Positions 1 through 11,234 of a stretch of 64,000 nt of DNA are shown in pieces. The stretch covers positions 1,178,001 to 1,242,000 of the forward strand of contig CM074703.1 of NCBI GenBank assembly GCA_037367355.1, read 5' to 3'. The stretch's first letter is position 1; each line of letters starts with the position of its first letter. The position numbers and the translations under genes are program-made. The notes beneath the pieces were generated by a model, which had not been told where the DNA came from, did no database searches, and worked only from the letters and a program-made list of their open reading frames with translations. The DNA comes from Neoscytalidium dimidiatum (Eukaryota > Ascomycota > Dothideomycetes > Botryosphaeriales > Botryosphaeriaceae).

Positions 1-448
1 TGCGATTTTAGGCCTCCCACTAATTATCGGTAGCCGCTCTGGTGTTACAAGCAACTCCCATTGCTTTTGGCAGTAACCTTGGAATCAAAAGCCTGTTTTA
101 TACCTTTTCAACAGTCACATCGGAATCAGGGCCCAGATAACGGCGGACGAAAGGCAGTTCGACACAAGCATATGTGCGCCATGATGAAATGCTTCGTATC
201 GGGGATTCCATTTGGAAGAGAAAAATAAGACCTTGCCCATATTGGTAAGACATATTTTTGCATTTCTTTTTCCACGACTCGTACTCCACTCTTTCCAAGG
301 TACTCAGTCCAATGGAATGTGTAGAGATTTAATGGAGGAACGGCAGTCAATTCAGAAAACGACCAGATCTCTCAGAAATATTGTTTGGAATTTCCGATGC
401 AGGGACACGGTCTATCAGTCACAACGGAATTAGAGGCTTCAGAATGCA

Positions 449-967
449 ATGCAGGAAGAGGCAAAATTGTGGGCATTCCTACAAGAGAAGCTTCAGTATA
501 TGGAAGCAACTATTGGAGACCACAGGGAGATGTACTCCCAGCGCGCAGCCATGGAAGAATCTTTCGCAGCCAAGGTGCAGGCCGCTGTGGCCAATCAGCA
601 AACAGCTGCAGTTAACAGGATAGCCCTGAGTTCTGGTCAGCTCACCAAGATTGCCACGATAATAGTGCCCTGCACTATCGTAGCCTCCTTATTTTTTATG
701 GGTGGAGACTTTGCAGCTGGAGAGAGCTTCTTCTTCGTCTACTGGGCCATCTCTATACCAACAACCCTTGCTCTGCTCGTTTGGGTTGTGTTCGGAACGC
801 ATGTTTCAGAGACCATAGAGAACCTGAGGAAGCAAATGGTCAGAAAGATAAACCTAAGCGAGAAAAGAACACTCATGAAGGATAAATTCTCTAAGATCGG
901 GTGGCGTAGATACTTCTTCAATTTCAGTCGAGGTCGTCCAGCTCGCGATGAAGAAAAAGGAAAGTGA
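449..967 (+). pseudogene. C-terminal fragment of a CorA-like fungal membrane protein
   Basis: A 172-codon open frame encodes a helical lead followed by two hydrophobic segments at roughly residues 65-85 and 92-115, joined by the short loop MGGDFAAGE, then a basic tail. This two-helix end with an SxQLTKIATIIVPCTIVAS-type start is the C-terminus of the divergent fungal CorA-like family, in which the GMN loop of true Mg2+ channels is changed. The large cytosolic N-terminal domain expected before it is not visible in any frame of the first 448 bases. The piece is therefore either the last exon of a gene starting outside the window or a remnant. The first ATG of the frame is used only as a boundary. 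Magnesium transport is not implied, because GMN is absent. Confidence 0.5.
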
Positions 968-2285
968 GTCACAGCCAGACAACAGCTCATCTCTAAATGT
1001 ATTACGGAGGGAAGTTCTTCTAGTCAGCAGGATATCTTAAGGAGTGTAACAGAAATTCTTTAGGTTTTATTACGCAAATATTGCTTTATACGCGGTTTTA
1101 AATACAGTCTGATTCCAAAAGCATGGGTTGTGGGAAATAACAGTGCACTACCAATCCCCCCTCCCACCTTTACACATACCCGACAGTCCAGTCCGGCACA
1201 TATGATAGCACCACAATCAACATGCCAACCACCAGCGCCATTGCAAGCTCCAAAGCTGGGAGATTCCTATACGCCTGGGGAGATACATTCTGACTCTACC
1301 AACCCCCCCTCTCCTGCGCATTCTCTGGCTTGCTCAATAACGGCAGCGTATCCGGATCCAAGATAACCGTACATAAATAGCACTATTCTACCATACAGCG
1401 CCATTATCGAGATATTAGGCTTACATTCGAGGTTCTCGTGGCACTGCACATCATCCAGCGGCCCTTGGAAGCCATCTTGTTTCCTCGAAGCGGAGTATCA
1501 AGCCAGTGGGAAAGAGGTTTGCCTTCAGGTGTTCGATGGTAAGGGAGCGGATACGATGGCGACGATCCAGCAGAAAATGTGCTTATGCTCCAAATCGTCC
1601 CAGAGCGCTTCACCGGTTTGCTGTGGGTTAAGCCTGCCGGCGAGCGGTGCGCAGCAGGAGAATGGGAGGAGGATCGTGTTGCAGTATTGTTTTTGGACGG
1701 TGCAGACGAGTGGGGATGTGGTTTCGCCGGCAATAATGGCTGGGACGATGGAGCTGCCGCCGCCGCCGGTAGAATCGTGCAGCTCTGCGCTACGGTTGTG
1801 GGCGGAGTACGAGGAGTGGCGACGATGCCTAGTTGGCACAGAGAAACACGAGGTATACATCGGCATCTATCACCATGAGGGCGGGGATGAGCATTCAGTA
1901 GCTCCATACGGCATTGATTTGGGCTCTTTTAGTATAAAATCACATGAGCGGTGATGAATGAAGGCTTGAAATGGACGAGTAACCGTTTCTGGTTTCCATT
2001 GCGAGGAAGCTGATACCCGGAAGTAGGACCACTGTTAACGCGTAATGGACTCGTATCAGCCAGATTTTGCATTGCCAAGATTGTCTGTGAGGACTGGCGA
2101 CTTTGTGTTCCAGTAGTTGTACTGTTCAGCTCTGGATTACGCATAAAGACCGAACTGCACACTAGAGTGGTAGAGTCAAGATAATGAAACGGACCTCGGT
2201 AACTCTGGCCAAGCTGTGAGCGTGAATGGGGTAATTCCATCGGTAATCTCGGGCTTCATGGGTTTTGTCTCAATCAGTGGATTGT
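968..2285. other. Intergenic stretch, no supported gene
   Basis: Several open frames of 60-170 codons occur on both strands, notably around 1404-1954, but they overlap one another, have low-complexity composition and match no family I recognise. I see no RNA gene or clear repeat here. Confidence 0.5.
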
Positions 2286-3560
2286 TCAGTTCTGCATTGG
2301 TATAGGAAGTCTCCGAGCTGCTGGAAGTTGTGTCCTTTCGAGATTCTTTGGCTTGATGCCGTAATTGGTCCAAAATTCCCATACACTCGTGGTGCGGCCC
2401 TTCCTTTCAAAGGCTTCTTCGAAGTCCCTAAGACATGGCGAATAGTCATTCACGTATATCTGGAAAATGTTCCAGAGAGTGCAATACAGTGCATAGAGCT
2501 GTGTGTGCTGTTGGTAGAACCAAGCAAAATTGGGGAAGAGTTTTCCTGATTGCAGGAGATATCCGTGCTCTAGCAGTTCAATGGCTATGATGAAATTATG
2601 CTGTGGAATTCGGCGGGACCTTATTTCCGCCAAGGTCAACACGTCGAGTGTTGAAAGCCATGTCTGAAGAGCTAATACAAAGCGAGCTCTCAGAATAGCT
2701 ATATGGAATAGGTTCTCTACCGCAAGGCATATCGGCATTGTAGGATCAATAAATCGAAGCCATTTTTGCCGAATCATAATTTCCGCGTCTTGGATTGCCT
2801 TCTCTTTCGGCTCCACATCCGCTGAGCTCGTTGAAGAGACAGCCTGTCTTAAGCCCCGGCAGATGTCAAGATTGACTATTATAAATGTCAATTCGGTCCA
2901 CTCGGCCTCTTGGTTGGCAGACTTTTACGTCCTGGGTAGATATCCTCGTCCACGATATTTAATGGTAATCGATAAGGTGTTTTGTTGTCCGTGATAGTGG
3001 AATCACGGAGCGACTCGTGTCGTGTGTCCGTAAAGAGACCTACTCATGCATGTCAGTAGCTGTTGCCGCTCACTAGAAGATTGAAAGTCTACCAATTATA
3101 TGACAAGCGCTTGTAGCACCTGCAGAGTCGGATGTACCAAGTACTTGGCTTTAATAAGCGAGCAGTCAAAACTGTACATGAAATGCCTTAGCAGTGACAG
3201 TCTATTCAGCCCAATTGTTCCGTTAATTCCCGTTTTGACATACCAGCTATAGCTGCAAAGAATAAAGACTGGCTTGGAGCCATCTCGCTGGCCTTTTCGT
3301 GAGAAGATTAGCTCGTCCCTTGCAATTAGCAGCTGAGTTTGTCGGAACGCGCAGGAGTTTCATGGCTGGATCGACATTTCGTCAGTAGATCTCCCAGAGC
3401 TTCAGATGTAGCTCGGCAGGCAGGTTTATCTCGTCAGCGTAAAAACCAAAAGCATTTTCTGCGATCATATGTAATGGAAGAGGCCTAGGAATAGGGGCTT
3501 GTGCTACAGGGCCATCTGTTGTGTGAAGGGTTAGTCTTTCTGGATCCCTATCGTTATCAA
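2286..3560 (-). pseudogene. Broken Zn2Cys6-type fungal transcription factor (middle and C-terminal region)
   Basis: On the minus strand, pieces of the fungal-specific transcription factor domain appear in order but in different frames. Near 3430-3370 is LPAELHLKLWEIY followed by RNVDPAMK, the usual start of the domain, interrupted by TGA at 3382-3384. Near 2980-2900 is RLPLNIVDEDIYPG, the typical 'LPlNi.DeDi.P' segment, followed by a frameshift. From 2891 to 2286 runs a 201-codon C-terminal stretch with EWTELTFIIVNLDICR just upstream and FAWFYQQHTQLYALYCTL inside. The Zn2Cys6 DNA-binding cluster itself is not seen. The pieces once formed a regulator of about 600-700 residues; a stop and at least one frameshift make it non-functional as read. 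It converges on an MFS carrier remnant, a common regulator and transporter pairing. Confidence 0.75.
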
Positions 3561-3639
3561 CTTTTGTTTAGAAAAATGGATGCTTTGAACCCAGCATCTA
3601 GAATAAGGCCGACAAATACTGAATCATCCACATAGCTTG

Positions 3640-3958
3640 CTTTGTCGCCGTCGCCAACGAGAACCTTTTGGGATGAAGCATTTTGAGCTGTTCTGCATAA
3701 ACGCGAGTGCTCAGGCATACGTCATTGATACTTCCGGCGTGTATGCTGCTTCTGCAATGGTTTGCGTTACGTCTACCAGATGTTTTTTCGGGGCTTTCAT
3801 GCCATTGGCCTGACCAAGCCTGTATGTACAGCAACCTCAGATTGGGATGGGGCAATTTCGTTCTCGGATTCGTCAGTCTCAGCATCATTCCGTTTCCAGT
3901 TATGTTGTATCAGCACGGAAAAGGACTGCGACAAAAGCTCCCTATGCATCCCGTTTAG
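3640..3958 (+). pseudogene. C-terminal remnant of an MFS (DHA1/polyamine-type) transporter
   Basis: Plus-strand translation gives QAYVIDTSGVYAASAM from about 3715, followed by FFGAFMPLA, an in-frame TGA at 3811-3813, then PSLY. After a frameshift the sequence continues as LGWGNFVLGFVSLSIIPFPVMLY and ends with HGKGLRQK before a stop at 3956-3958. These match in order the last two or three transmembrane helices of fungal drug:H+ antiporter-1 carriers: the 'naYiiDsYg.YAASA' helix, the 'fGa.fPL' segment, and the terminal helix ending in a positive 'YGkriR' tail. The first ten or so helices are missing. With one stop and one frameshift in 300 bases this is a clear relic. It lies tail-to-tail with the regulator relic. 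Confidence 0.8.
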
Positions 3959-4129
3959 CGGACTGGCAATGCTAAGGTTTTTGCTCGAGTCCCCAGATAG
4001 ATATCAGCCACCCCGTAAAGTCTGATTTGGAGATGAAGATGAAGCTGCTTACTCGATGTGAATATGCTCCATCAAAATATACGGAGTATGTTAAGCGCCT
4101 GACCTGTGAAGTATTTCGCGTCTGACAAA

Positions 4130-4717
4130 CTATGACTTCTCCAAGCCTCCCTCCGCTGTGCCTCCTGCTGATTCTTCGGATTTTATTTCGATCCTTATCC
4201 GCTCCCTCACTCTTACCAACGCCTTCCCCAGCAAATTCTGGCCCCACCTCTCCCTCAGTGTCCTTGCCGCATCCGCCGCGGAGTACCCGATCCCCCACAC
4301 CCGATCAAAATGGCTCGCCTCAACCAACTCCTTCTCCCCCGTATCCAGCAATTTTGCCCTCAGCTCCTCGTTCTGGGTGAACTTCAGGTAATTCCCATCT
4401 TCCACCACCCGACTTTTGACTGGCATGACGTCAGCGATCCGTTCCACACCCGCAAGTATTCAGCACTTACCCTCGTCCCACTTCCGCTCTTCGAACCCTT
4501 CCACATTTCTCCCGAGCGATTTCTGCTTTCTTGGGTCCTCGGCTTCGAGGATGGCTGCCTGACTCGCCCTGTCGCCGGCCATCTTCGCCTTGTGCCACAT
4601 CATCCACTGCTCGGCGCAGTTGAATGTAACCCCATCTTTCGTGAATGGCGCCGGGTACCACTGGCACAGGAAGCCATGTTCTGCGTCTTCCTTGAAGAAG
4701 AAAAGCGACTTCGGCAT
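4130..4717 (-). CDS. NADAR-domain (YbiA-like) protein
   Basis: Two exons, 4717-4471 and 4419-4130, joined across a 51-bp intron (GTAAGT donor, CCAG acceptor), restore one frame of about 178 residues. The N-terminal half carries the family core FFF...WYPAPF, FNCAEQWMMWHKA and the 'a..iL.a.dP...K.lGR.v..f....W' region; after the intron come GNYLKFTQNEELRAKLLDTG, then RVWGIGYS and RWGQNLLGKALVRVRERI. Order and length fit NADAR (DUF1768) proteins. Members of this superfamily have been linked to N-glycoside cleavage of riboflavin intermediates or of ADP-ribose modifications; which substrate applies here cannot be told. The start is the ATG at 4717, nine bases after a T-rich tract on the plus strand. 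No signal peptide is visible, so it is probably cytosolic. It looks intact, unlike its left neighbours. Confidence 0.85.
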
Positions 4718-5692
4718 TTTTTTTTTTATCCAATTTTTTTTTAAATACGGGGATGAGGGTTGTGGGGGGGATCAGTCGGCTGGGCTGCGGGCGCCAAAAA
4801 GAGGGTCTAGAGAGGGAGGAATCGTGGGATCGCGGGCGTGGCTGAGGCTATTTGTATAGACGGGTCGTGGCTGTTCAGAAGCTTGGGTCAAGGACGTGGG
4901 TTGGGGGTAGTTGATTCAGGGTCGGCCGGCTGGAGCTGCGAGGAGCTCACGGGTCGTGCTGCTGCCGGACTCCGGCGCTGCATGAGAAGGCGCGACTGCG
5001 TGGCCCAACACTGCAGCCGTCACGTCAGTGACCCAACAACACCGTTCGCATGACGAATAGTATCTCGAAAATCTCTGCGTTGGCTACACTCAAAGAAGAA
5101 TGGTGCATGTGTTTACGTTGGGTCTGGTTGTTATCGTGGCCAGCTGGATGGCCCCAGCATATCGTGACTGCCGCTGCTTCATTGCCGCACCTCTTGTCTC
5201 TGCCGCATTTGCCAACTAACACGGTACTGTGGCAGTGAAACCAAATTCACTTATGGACTCAAGATATTGCACAAGATGAAAATGACGGCGTGGTTGGATT
5301 GAAGACCTGTCGCATCAAAACTCGGCACGGCAGAGCGCGAGACCATTGTCTTCTGCATATGGCTTGATGAACCTGCTTGGGTTGCGCTCATTCTGTCCGC
5401 CTTATAGGCGCAGAACTGGTTATTCCCATGCGAACTGGGCATATGCTTGTGGCGCCGGCGCGGCGAAAAGTGGAAGTGAGGCTTGCGCGCACCTGACTAT
5501 ACGGTTAGAAGCCTGTTGAGCGGACTGAACTCTAAGAGGCTTCACTCTTGTTTCCACGCTAGCTCACGGCACTCACGAGCGTTCCTTCTTTCTTCGAATA
5601 AAGACGCTTCTCCCCCGACCTGTCAACTCCCGTCCTCCGCGGAGCAGCATCACTTCGCTTTCACCCTCCACACTCCGCCCTTCCATCCACTC
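4718..5692. other. Intergenic, likely two-way promoter region
   Basis: This gap separates the divergent NADAR gene and the 512-codon gene. Homopolymer T runs lie at about 4718-4742 and a pyrimidine-rich stretch at about 5580-5690 precedes the next start. Short frames here overlap and look random. Confidence 0.4.
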
Positions 5693-7231
5693 ATGCCGAA
5701 AACCCCTGACAACATGCCCCGGTCGCATCCGCCGGCCTGTTCAGGCTTTCTTCTCAACCCTCGAGATATCGTCCAGCTCATTCACGCAGGCTTGGCCACA
5801 CTATCGGCCGACGGCAGATGGATTTACATCAATCCCCAAGCCCTCCCGCACGACAACAAGTATGTCTGTCGCGAAGGTTTCGCTATGCAATGCGCTATCC
5901 CACTCGTTCTTCATTCAAAAGAGACCTTCGAATACTTGGGCTTCAAGCCACACCTTGCCGAGCAGATGATGTCGCGCTGGGCCGACTACACTGACGAAGC
6001 GCGCACCCCGGGACCGAACGCTTTCCCACCTTTCCTGAGTTGCGCCGCAACTCCTTTGCTCAACCAGTACTCGCAAGTGTGGGCCGCACTGAGCACTCGT
6101 GTAGCTGGGGACCAGCCGTGCTCGCAATCGCCCGAGAAAACGTGGACTCCACAGCTGTCGCCGGGACCCTCCCCGGCCCAATCGTCCTCACGGCCATCCA
6201 GAGCGCCGTCATTCCACTCGTCGCCGCCCGAGCTCTCGCAGCACAATACTGCTGGTCGGGCTACTTCCATGCCGCAACGCGGGTTCAGCAACATTTATGA
6301 ACAGAACAACATGTTCCATCCGCAGGAACAGCATGACCCCTCGATCGGACAACACTACACCTTTCTCTTTGAGGAGGAGGGCCTGGACCCTATGAACGGT
6401 CACCTTTGGGATGGCTCTCCGTCAAGTAGCTGTCCCATGGACCAATACCTTGGCCAAACATCGCAACAGAACAATATGTGCTGGCCGCAAATGAACACAT
6501 CGCTACTGAACATTCATGCAATGACACACACAAATGCCGCATTCACACATAACAGAAACCCTGTCCAATCCATGAACGACACGCTCGAGTGCCGCACGCC
6601 TGAGCAATTTGCGACCACGCTTGGAGACCTGACCGGCCTGCGTCCCGAAGCTGTGTGGAACGCTTACCACATCGCTACCGACCCGGCCCTCCGCGAGTTG
6701 CGTGATCAGAAAGATGGCAATCTTGACAACTCCGTCATTACACTCAGGAAGGTGATCAACTACATCCTCATCCAGCGCTACAAGCTTCTCCTGCAGATAA
6801 AGTTGATGTCGGAATGGCGCGCCGAGCACTGGGAGCCGGAGGACGGCAAGCTTAAAGCCTTCCTCGAAGCCATTCCAGACCGCGTCAACCCAGTCGCGTC
6901 TCCCAGAAATCCAGATCCTCTGGGGAAGATGTTGTTTGGAGTCAAGAAGGCTGTCGAAAGACTGGCTGTGGTCGATCCCGCTCACGGCCAGCAGCTGGTC
7001 AACGAGATGGAAGTGGACAACAACTTCAGCACGATATCGGCTGACTGGACGCCCCGGCCTCTCAAGGATTTTGTCTTCCGACATAGTGTGGAGAGGTCGT
7101 ACAAGGAGGGCACTCCGGCGTGTGGGCCCGATGGGGAAAAGATCCCTCGATTTTCGGTTTACGATAACCTTGTCACGGAGAAGTGGCAAGGCATATCGTA
7201 CGGCCTCTTCTGGGATGCTATTTACGAGTAA
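5693..7231 (+). CDS. Hypothetical protein, 512 residues, unknown family
   Basis: A long open frame; the ATG at 5693 is preferred because it follows a CT-rich leader, although the frame stays open to 5483 and a further ATG lies at 5714. Three parts are visible: an ordered N-terminal block (about residues 10-110, with NPRDIVQLIHAGLATL and WIYINPQALP); a Pro/Ser/Gln-rich probably disordered middle (about 120-290); and a helical C-terminal region (about 300-510, with TGLRPEAVWNAYHIA and the highly charged tail). No catalytic motif, membrane helix or zinc pattern is recognised. The TAA stop lies inside a perfect donor consensus (GA/GTAAGT), so the gene may be spliced and longer. The disordered middle between two folded ends resembles a regulatory protein, but that is only a guess. 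Confidence 0.6.
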   Translation: MPKTPDNMPRSHPPACSGFLLNPRDIVQLIHAGLATLSADGRWIYINPQALPHDNKYVCREGFAMQCAIPLVLHSKETFEYLGFKPHLAEQMMSRWADYTDEARTPGPNAFPPFLSCAATPLLNQYSQVWAALSTRVAGDQPCSQSPEKTWTPQLSPGPSPAQSSSRPSRAPSFHSSPPELSQHNTAGRATSMPQRGFSNIYEQNNMFHPQEQHDPSIGQHYTFLFEEEGLDPMNGHLWDGSPSSSCPMDQYLGQTSQQNNMCWPQMNTSLLNIHAMTHTNAAFTHNRNPVQSMNDTLECRTPEQFATTLGDLTGLRPEAVWNAYHIATDPALRELRDQKDGNLDNSVITLRKVINYILIQRYKLLLQIKLMSEWRAEHWEPEDGKLKAFLEAIPDRVNPVASPRNPDPLGKMLFGVKKAVERLAVVDPAHGQQLVNEMEVDNNFSTISADWTPRPLKDFVFRHSVERSYKEGTPACGPDGEKIPRFSVYDNLVTEKWQGISYGLFWDAIYE

Positions 7232-8402
7232 GTCTTTGTTGTGAACATCACTTGACGTGAGACTGGGCAAGCGAGAGCGGAGTATTGAGAGCGAATCGCG
7301 CAGTCGGCGCATATGGCCGCCGTATGGTGCTATTCATTACGCACTTTCTTAACGGAATACCCATAAGTCATTGAATGCTGAATTATTCCCTCTTTATTTT
7401 TTCTGTCGGTGTTATCTATTTCCGGTTTCTTGGATACCTCCTACACTCCGCTCAGAGAAATTGGAACATGAGTGGAGAAGGTCATTAGAGAAACCATTGA
7501 GTCCTTTTCAATCCTTGAGTTTTGACAAACAGTCTTTTTTTTCTTTTCTCAATCTTCATTCCCCCTCCTAGCATCTGGAGAACGCCACTAAAGGCCTGTT
7601 GTGTGCCAAGAAAGGCCACAAATAAGGCAGGATGGGATTTCGTATCTGGCAGCACTTGTGAAGATTTCGGCTGAATCGTACTTCTCTGTTTGATATACGT
7701 GCATGATATTTATATTCATTGGTACAGTTAACGGGAGTATATTTGACCATATCCTCTGCGTGTGTTCATTACAAAGTGTCTTCTTAGTGATGCAGTATGG
7801 ATGTTACTAAGAAGATCAGCCCTAAATTTCTATCAGCCCATTTTCAAAGTTCCCATGTCCCATCGTAACTTATTGCTGTCTTCTCTTTCTTTGATTTTAC
7901 AATTATGGATCGACGTGCCGGATAAATATTGGAAAAGTTTAAGACTACCCTCAAGCAACCAATTACGTAGTGAGCCAGCTTCTTTCTTGGTCTCACATTC
8001 CTTGCATATATAAGGGCCATTCATGGCGCATGTGAACATCTCCACAACATATTGCATCTTCGAAAGCATTCATGAACCCGAAATTTGACACAAATTCAGG
8101 ACACCTGCCACCTTTTGCAGACTTCCCTTGTGCCGTGTTCCACAGAACTGATCTTCCTTTAGTAGGAATTCCCATGTCTTTCACGGACAGTATTCTCGGC
8201 AAGTTCAAAAGCTCGGCGGCAAATGCCTACACTACCGGTAAATGCCTACTTTGTCGGTGGATATCTACGGATTCGGCTACACTTCAGCATAACTTCACTA
8301 AAACAAGTGTTCTCTTTGAGAGTTTCCTGTCCGCAACTCACTCTAGCATTCTCCATACTACTCGCCGCTGCCTCACAAACCCAGGAACTAACGAACCACG
8401 CC
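7232..8402. other. Intergenic stretch with a TATA-like box
   Basis: No convincing gene. AT-richer than the flanking genes. A TATA-like element (CATATATAAGG) lies at about 8007-8017, some 390 bases before the MetE/UROD-like start, and could serve it if the leader is long. The open frame that runs into that gene from 8072 has no family resemblance before 8403. Confidence 0.4.
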
Positions 8403-9621
8403 ATGCCCCCAGCAGCGCTCGGCGTCCACCTCGTCGGCTCCCTCTGCGGCGTCGACAGCGCGCGCGAAGCCTTCCTCAAAGCCAGCACGGCCTTCCCCAA
8501 CCGCCTGCGCCGCATCCCCGACGGCGAGCCAGGCGAGCGCGGCGGGTGAGCCCTGCACCACGCATCCCCCCTCCAAACACCGTCCCCAACACCACGCACC
8601 CCACAGCACCACTAACACCCCCGGCCGCCCCCAGCTTCATCCAATTCCAACGCGCCGTCCTCGCCCGGCACGCGCCCGAGCTCATCCGCGACTGGGCCCT
8701 CAAAGACCCGACGCCGCACCCGCCGCCCGCCGCGCTGGCCGCCACCCTCGCCAAGCTGCCGTCCCCGCTCGAGACGGGCTACGACGCCGCCGCGCTGGCC
8801 TCGTACGCCGAGTTCCGGGCGCTGCGCGACGCCGGGCTCGTCGCGCCGGGCGCGCGCTTCCAGGTCTCGCTGCCGACCGCCGCGGGCGTGATGGTGCTGG
8901 TCGCCGACGGGTACCAGGCCGCGCTGGAGCCCGCGTACGAGGCCGCGCTCGTGCGCGCCCTGCGCAACGTGCAGGCGGGCGTCGGGCCGGCGCCGGAGTC
9001 GGACCTGGCGGTGCAGGTCGACGTCGCGAGCGAGATCGCGACGCTGGAGGGGGTGTATTATCCGCATTGCGCGCCGTGAGTGCTCCGGTGGGGGGGTTTG
9101 GTGGGAGGAGGAGGTGTTGTTGTGGTTTGCTGATTTTGCGTGGCGCCGACAGGTACTATCCCGAGCCGCTGATGCCGTATGTTGTGGAGAGGGTGCGGGT
9201 GCTGGCGGATGCGGTGGTGGAGGGGGTCGAGTTCGGGGTGCATTTGTGCTATGGGGATCTGGGGCACGAGCATTTCGTGCAGCCGCGGGATATGGGGTTG
9301 ATGGTGGAGTTGGCGAACGCGATCGTGGCGAGTGTGGGGAGGAAGGTTGATTGGGTGCATATGCCTGTGCCGAAGGACAGGGATGATGAGGCTTATTTTG
9401 CGCCGTTGAAGAGGTTAAGATTGGGTGAAGGGACGGAGTTGTATTTGGGGCTCGTGCATGCGGGAGACAAGGAGGGCACGGAAAGGAGGCTGAGAAAAGC
9501 AGAGGAGGTGCTCGGACATAGGAAATTTGGCATCGGCACAGAGTGCGGGATGGGAAGGACTCCACCTGAGGAGTTTGAGAGTATTGCGGAAATATCCACG
9601 GCACTATCTTCGCCATTGTAA
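8403..9621 (+). CDS. Cobalamin-independent methionine synthase-like (UROD/MetE superfamily) protein
   Basis: Three exons, 8403-8545, 8635-9075 and 9153-9621, separated by 89- and 77-bp introns, give 350 residues in one frame. The protein opens with GVHLVGSLCG and LRRIPDGEPGER, then FIQFQ, typical of fungal UROD/MetE-like TIM barrels. Exon 3 contains GVHLCYGD, whose H-x-C pair corresponds to the first zinc ligands of MetE, and ends with GIGTECGMGR, holding the third Cys in the usual position. At 350 residues it corresponds to the C-terminal catalytic half of MetE and lacks the N-terminal folate-binding half, so classical methionine synthase is unlikely; a methyl transfer to a thiol is possible. 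No targeting sequence is seen. Codon use is extremely GC-rich at third positions, which makes long spurious antisense frames. Confidence 0.8.
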
Positions 9622-10049
9622 GTCAGGCTTGTGTAAGCACACTGATTGGACGAACGAGGCTATCGATAGTAATACAAGAGTCGGTCAGCTTTTATCCTTG
9701 TAAGTTCAGTGTTGCATTGCGTTCTGGCTTTCACGAGAAAGAGAGAATTCAGCTCTCGGTTGGTTCCCCCTATATTTTCTCAGAATAGATACAATCAGGA
9801 GTTATGCTATTATTAAATGATGTTCGTAGAGAGGACGCACTCTTAAGCATCTGCGGTGGTGTGCTTCGTGGATAAATTGCATTCTAATCAGCGCTGCTTG
9901 TAAAAGAACACTGACCAACATATGATGGCAGTACATCAAAAACATTTCCCTTGCACAATAATGCCTTCGATGAAGATCAGATGAGGAGATCGTTCACTAA
10001 TCTTGGATTTGAAGATGGCTTTTCCGGGAGGTTCCTTTGGTTCAACTGC
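9622..10049. other. Intergenic, nothing recognised
   Basis: AT-rich sequence with no open frame of note. Decayed coding sequence of the ankyrin relic may begin before 10050 (translation near 9965 gives FDEDQMRRSFTNLGFEDG). Confidence 0.35.
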
Positions 10050-10791
10050 CATCCCAAGAATTCTAGATGCAGGACGCGATAACTTATTTCAATATCTGGT
10101 CACTCGAGTCAGCTATCAAGAAGAGAGGTGCGAAGATGCTCCATAGTCTTGTGGAGTTGGGCGCACACCCCCTCGGCCCATCCATTGTTGCTTACACAAC
10201 AAGACGCTATGTCGGAATGCTTCTACTCCTTCTTGGGTACCTCCTTAAGTTAATTCGTTTAAGGAAGACAGCCTTCAGAGTTTCAGGACTGAAAGCCATA
10301 CAAAATGCTATTGAAGAATGCCTTTCTGGTGTTGAAGCTGTTGTCTTCTCCCTCCGTCGGAAGCCCTCGACCCTGGTGTTTATATTAGTACCCGTCATAT
10401 AGCTCAAAATCCAGACACGAATCTACTCGGATTAGCATTGTCCCTCAGCAGAGGAAACAACCATGGGAATTTCGTTATTGTCCGGAGTCTGCTGAAGCTG
10501 GATTCAATACAAACGGTATTGCAATTCTGGATCCTTTCTCAGATCTACCGAAGTAAACAGCACTTCCAGCGGCTATTCAGACACATTATCGATTTGATCC
10601 AGCTCTTGATTGAGCATGGAGCCGACGTGGACGCGGCACCGACCTTGGGTTTGACGCGCTCTTCGCTGCAACGCGCTGCAGAGCACGGCCGTCTGGAAAC
10701 GATCGGATACCTTTGGAAAATAAGCAGCAAGTGTTTCAATGAAGAACACTGTAATCGTACAATGAAGCTTGCGGAAGACAATGGCTCCTAG
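10050..10791 (+). pseudogene. Ankyrin-repeat protein relic
   Basis: Ankyrin-like units survive in changing frames. Near 10055 the translation gives ILDAGRDNLFQYLVTR. Around 10110-10170 another frame gives LHSLVELGAHPLG. Around 10370-10500 comes LDPGVYISTRHIAQNPD followed by LGLALSLSRGNNHGN and VRSLLK. From 10590 the clearest unit reads LIQLLIEHGADVDAAPTLG followed by LQRAAEHGRLETIGYL. These are the 'LLl.hGADVna....g.TpLq.AA..G..eiv.lLl' pattern. Shifts between units and a stop at 10402 show that no single protein is made. Fungal ankyrin proteins of this kind are numerous and fast-evolving, often in effector or self-recognition loci; no accessory domain survives to tell its role. Confidence 0.65.
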
Positions 10792-11234
10792 GTTGCAGAG
10801 ATTTCAAAGAGAGTTGTCGGCTTCCAGACATACTTTGCCTGGAATCTCTCCGTTGATGGACCTTTCGATGTTTTGATGGTGTTCATGAACACGTGCAGTT
10901 TGGCAAGAGATTTGAGCGGCACTGAATTTTCTTGTTTTGCTTACAGAAGTTCGCTCAATAACCTTGGGGTTCTTTTCCTGCGTCTGAATATTTCGAAAGT
11001 GCGGCTTCCCATTTGTGACCTAATCGTTAAAGCTTCGCGTAAACATCCATGATATATCAGCACAGACGACTTATCTCTAACCAATAACTTGCTTAGACTA
11101 TGAGGCCAATTCCTTGAAAATTCACGACAGGCGAAGAAAACCCGAAGCTGATCTCGCCTGAGCCTCGGCCCCACAACCCGCGAATAAACCCTGAGCACCA
11201 ATACCAAAAAATTATCACTAAGCAAAACAAAAAG

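Noticed and set aside
449..967. True CorA magnesium channel
   Set aside because: The GMN motif is replaced by a different loop and the soluble domain is missing, so only a CorA-like fragment is claimed.
5483..5692. N-terminal extension of the 512-residue protein
   Set aside because: The frame is open here, but the sequence is CT-rich leader-like and the extra residues have no conserved look; the ATG at 5693 is preferred.
8612..9616. A 334-codon minus-strand frame over the MetE/UROD-like gene
   Set aside because: It has low-complexity Pro/His/Arg content and is explained as an antisense by-product of strong GC3 bias.
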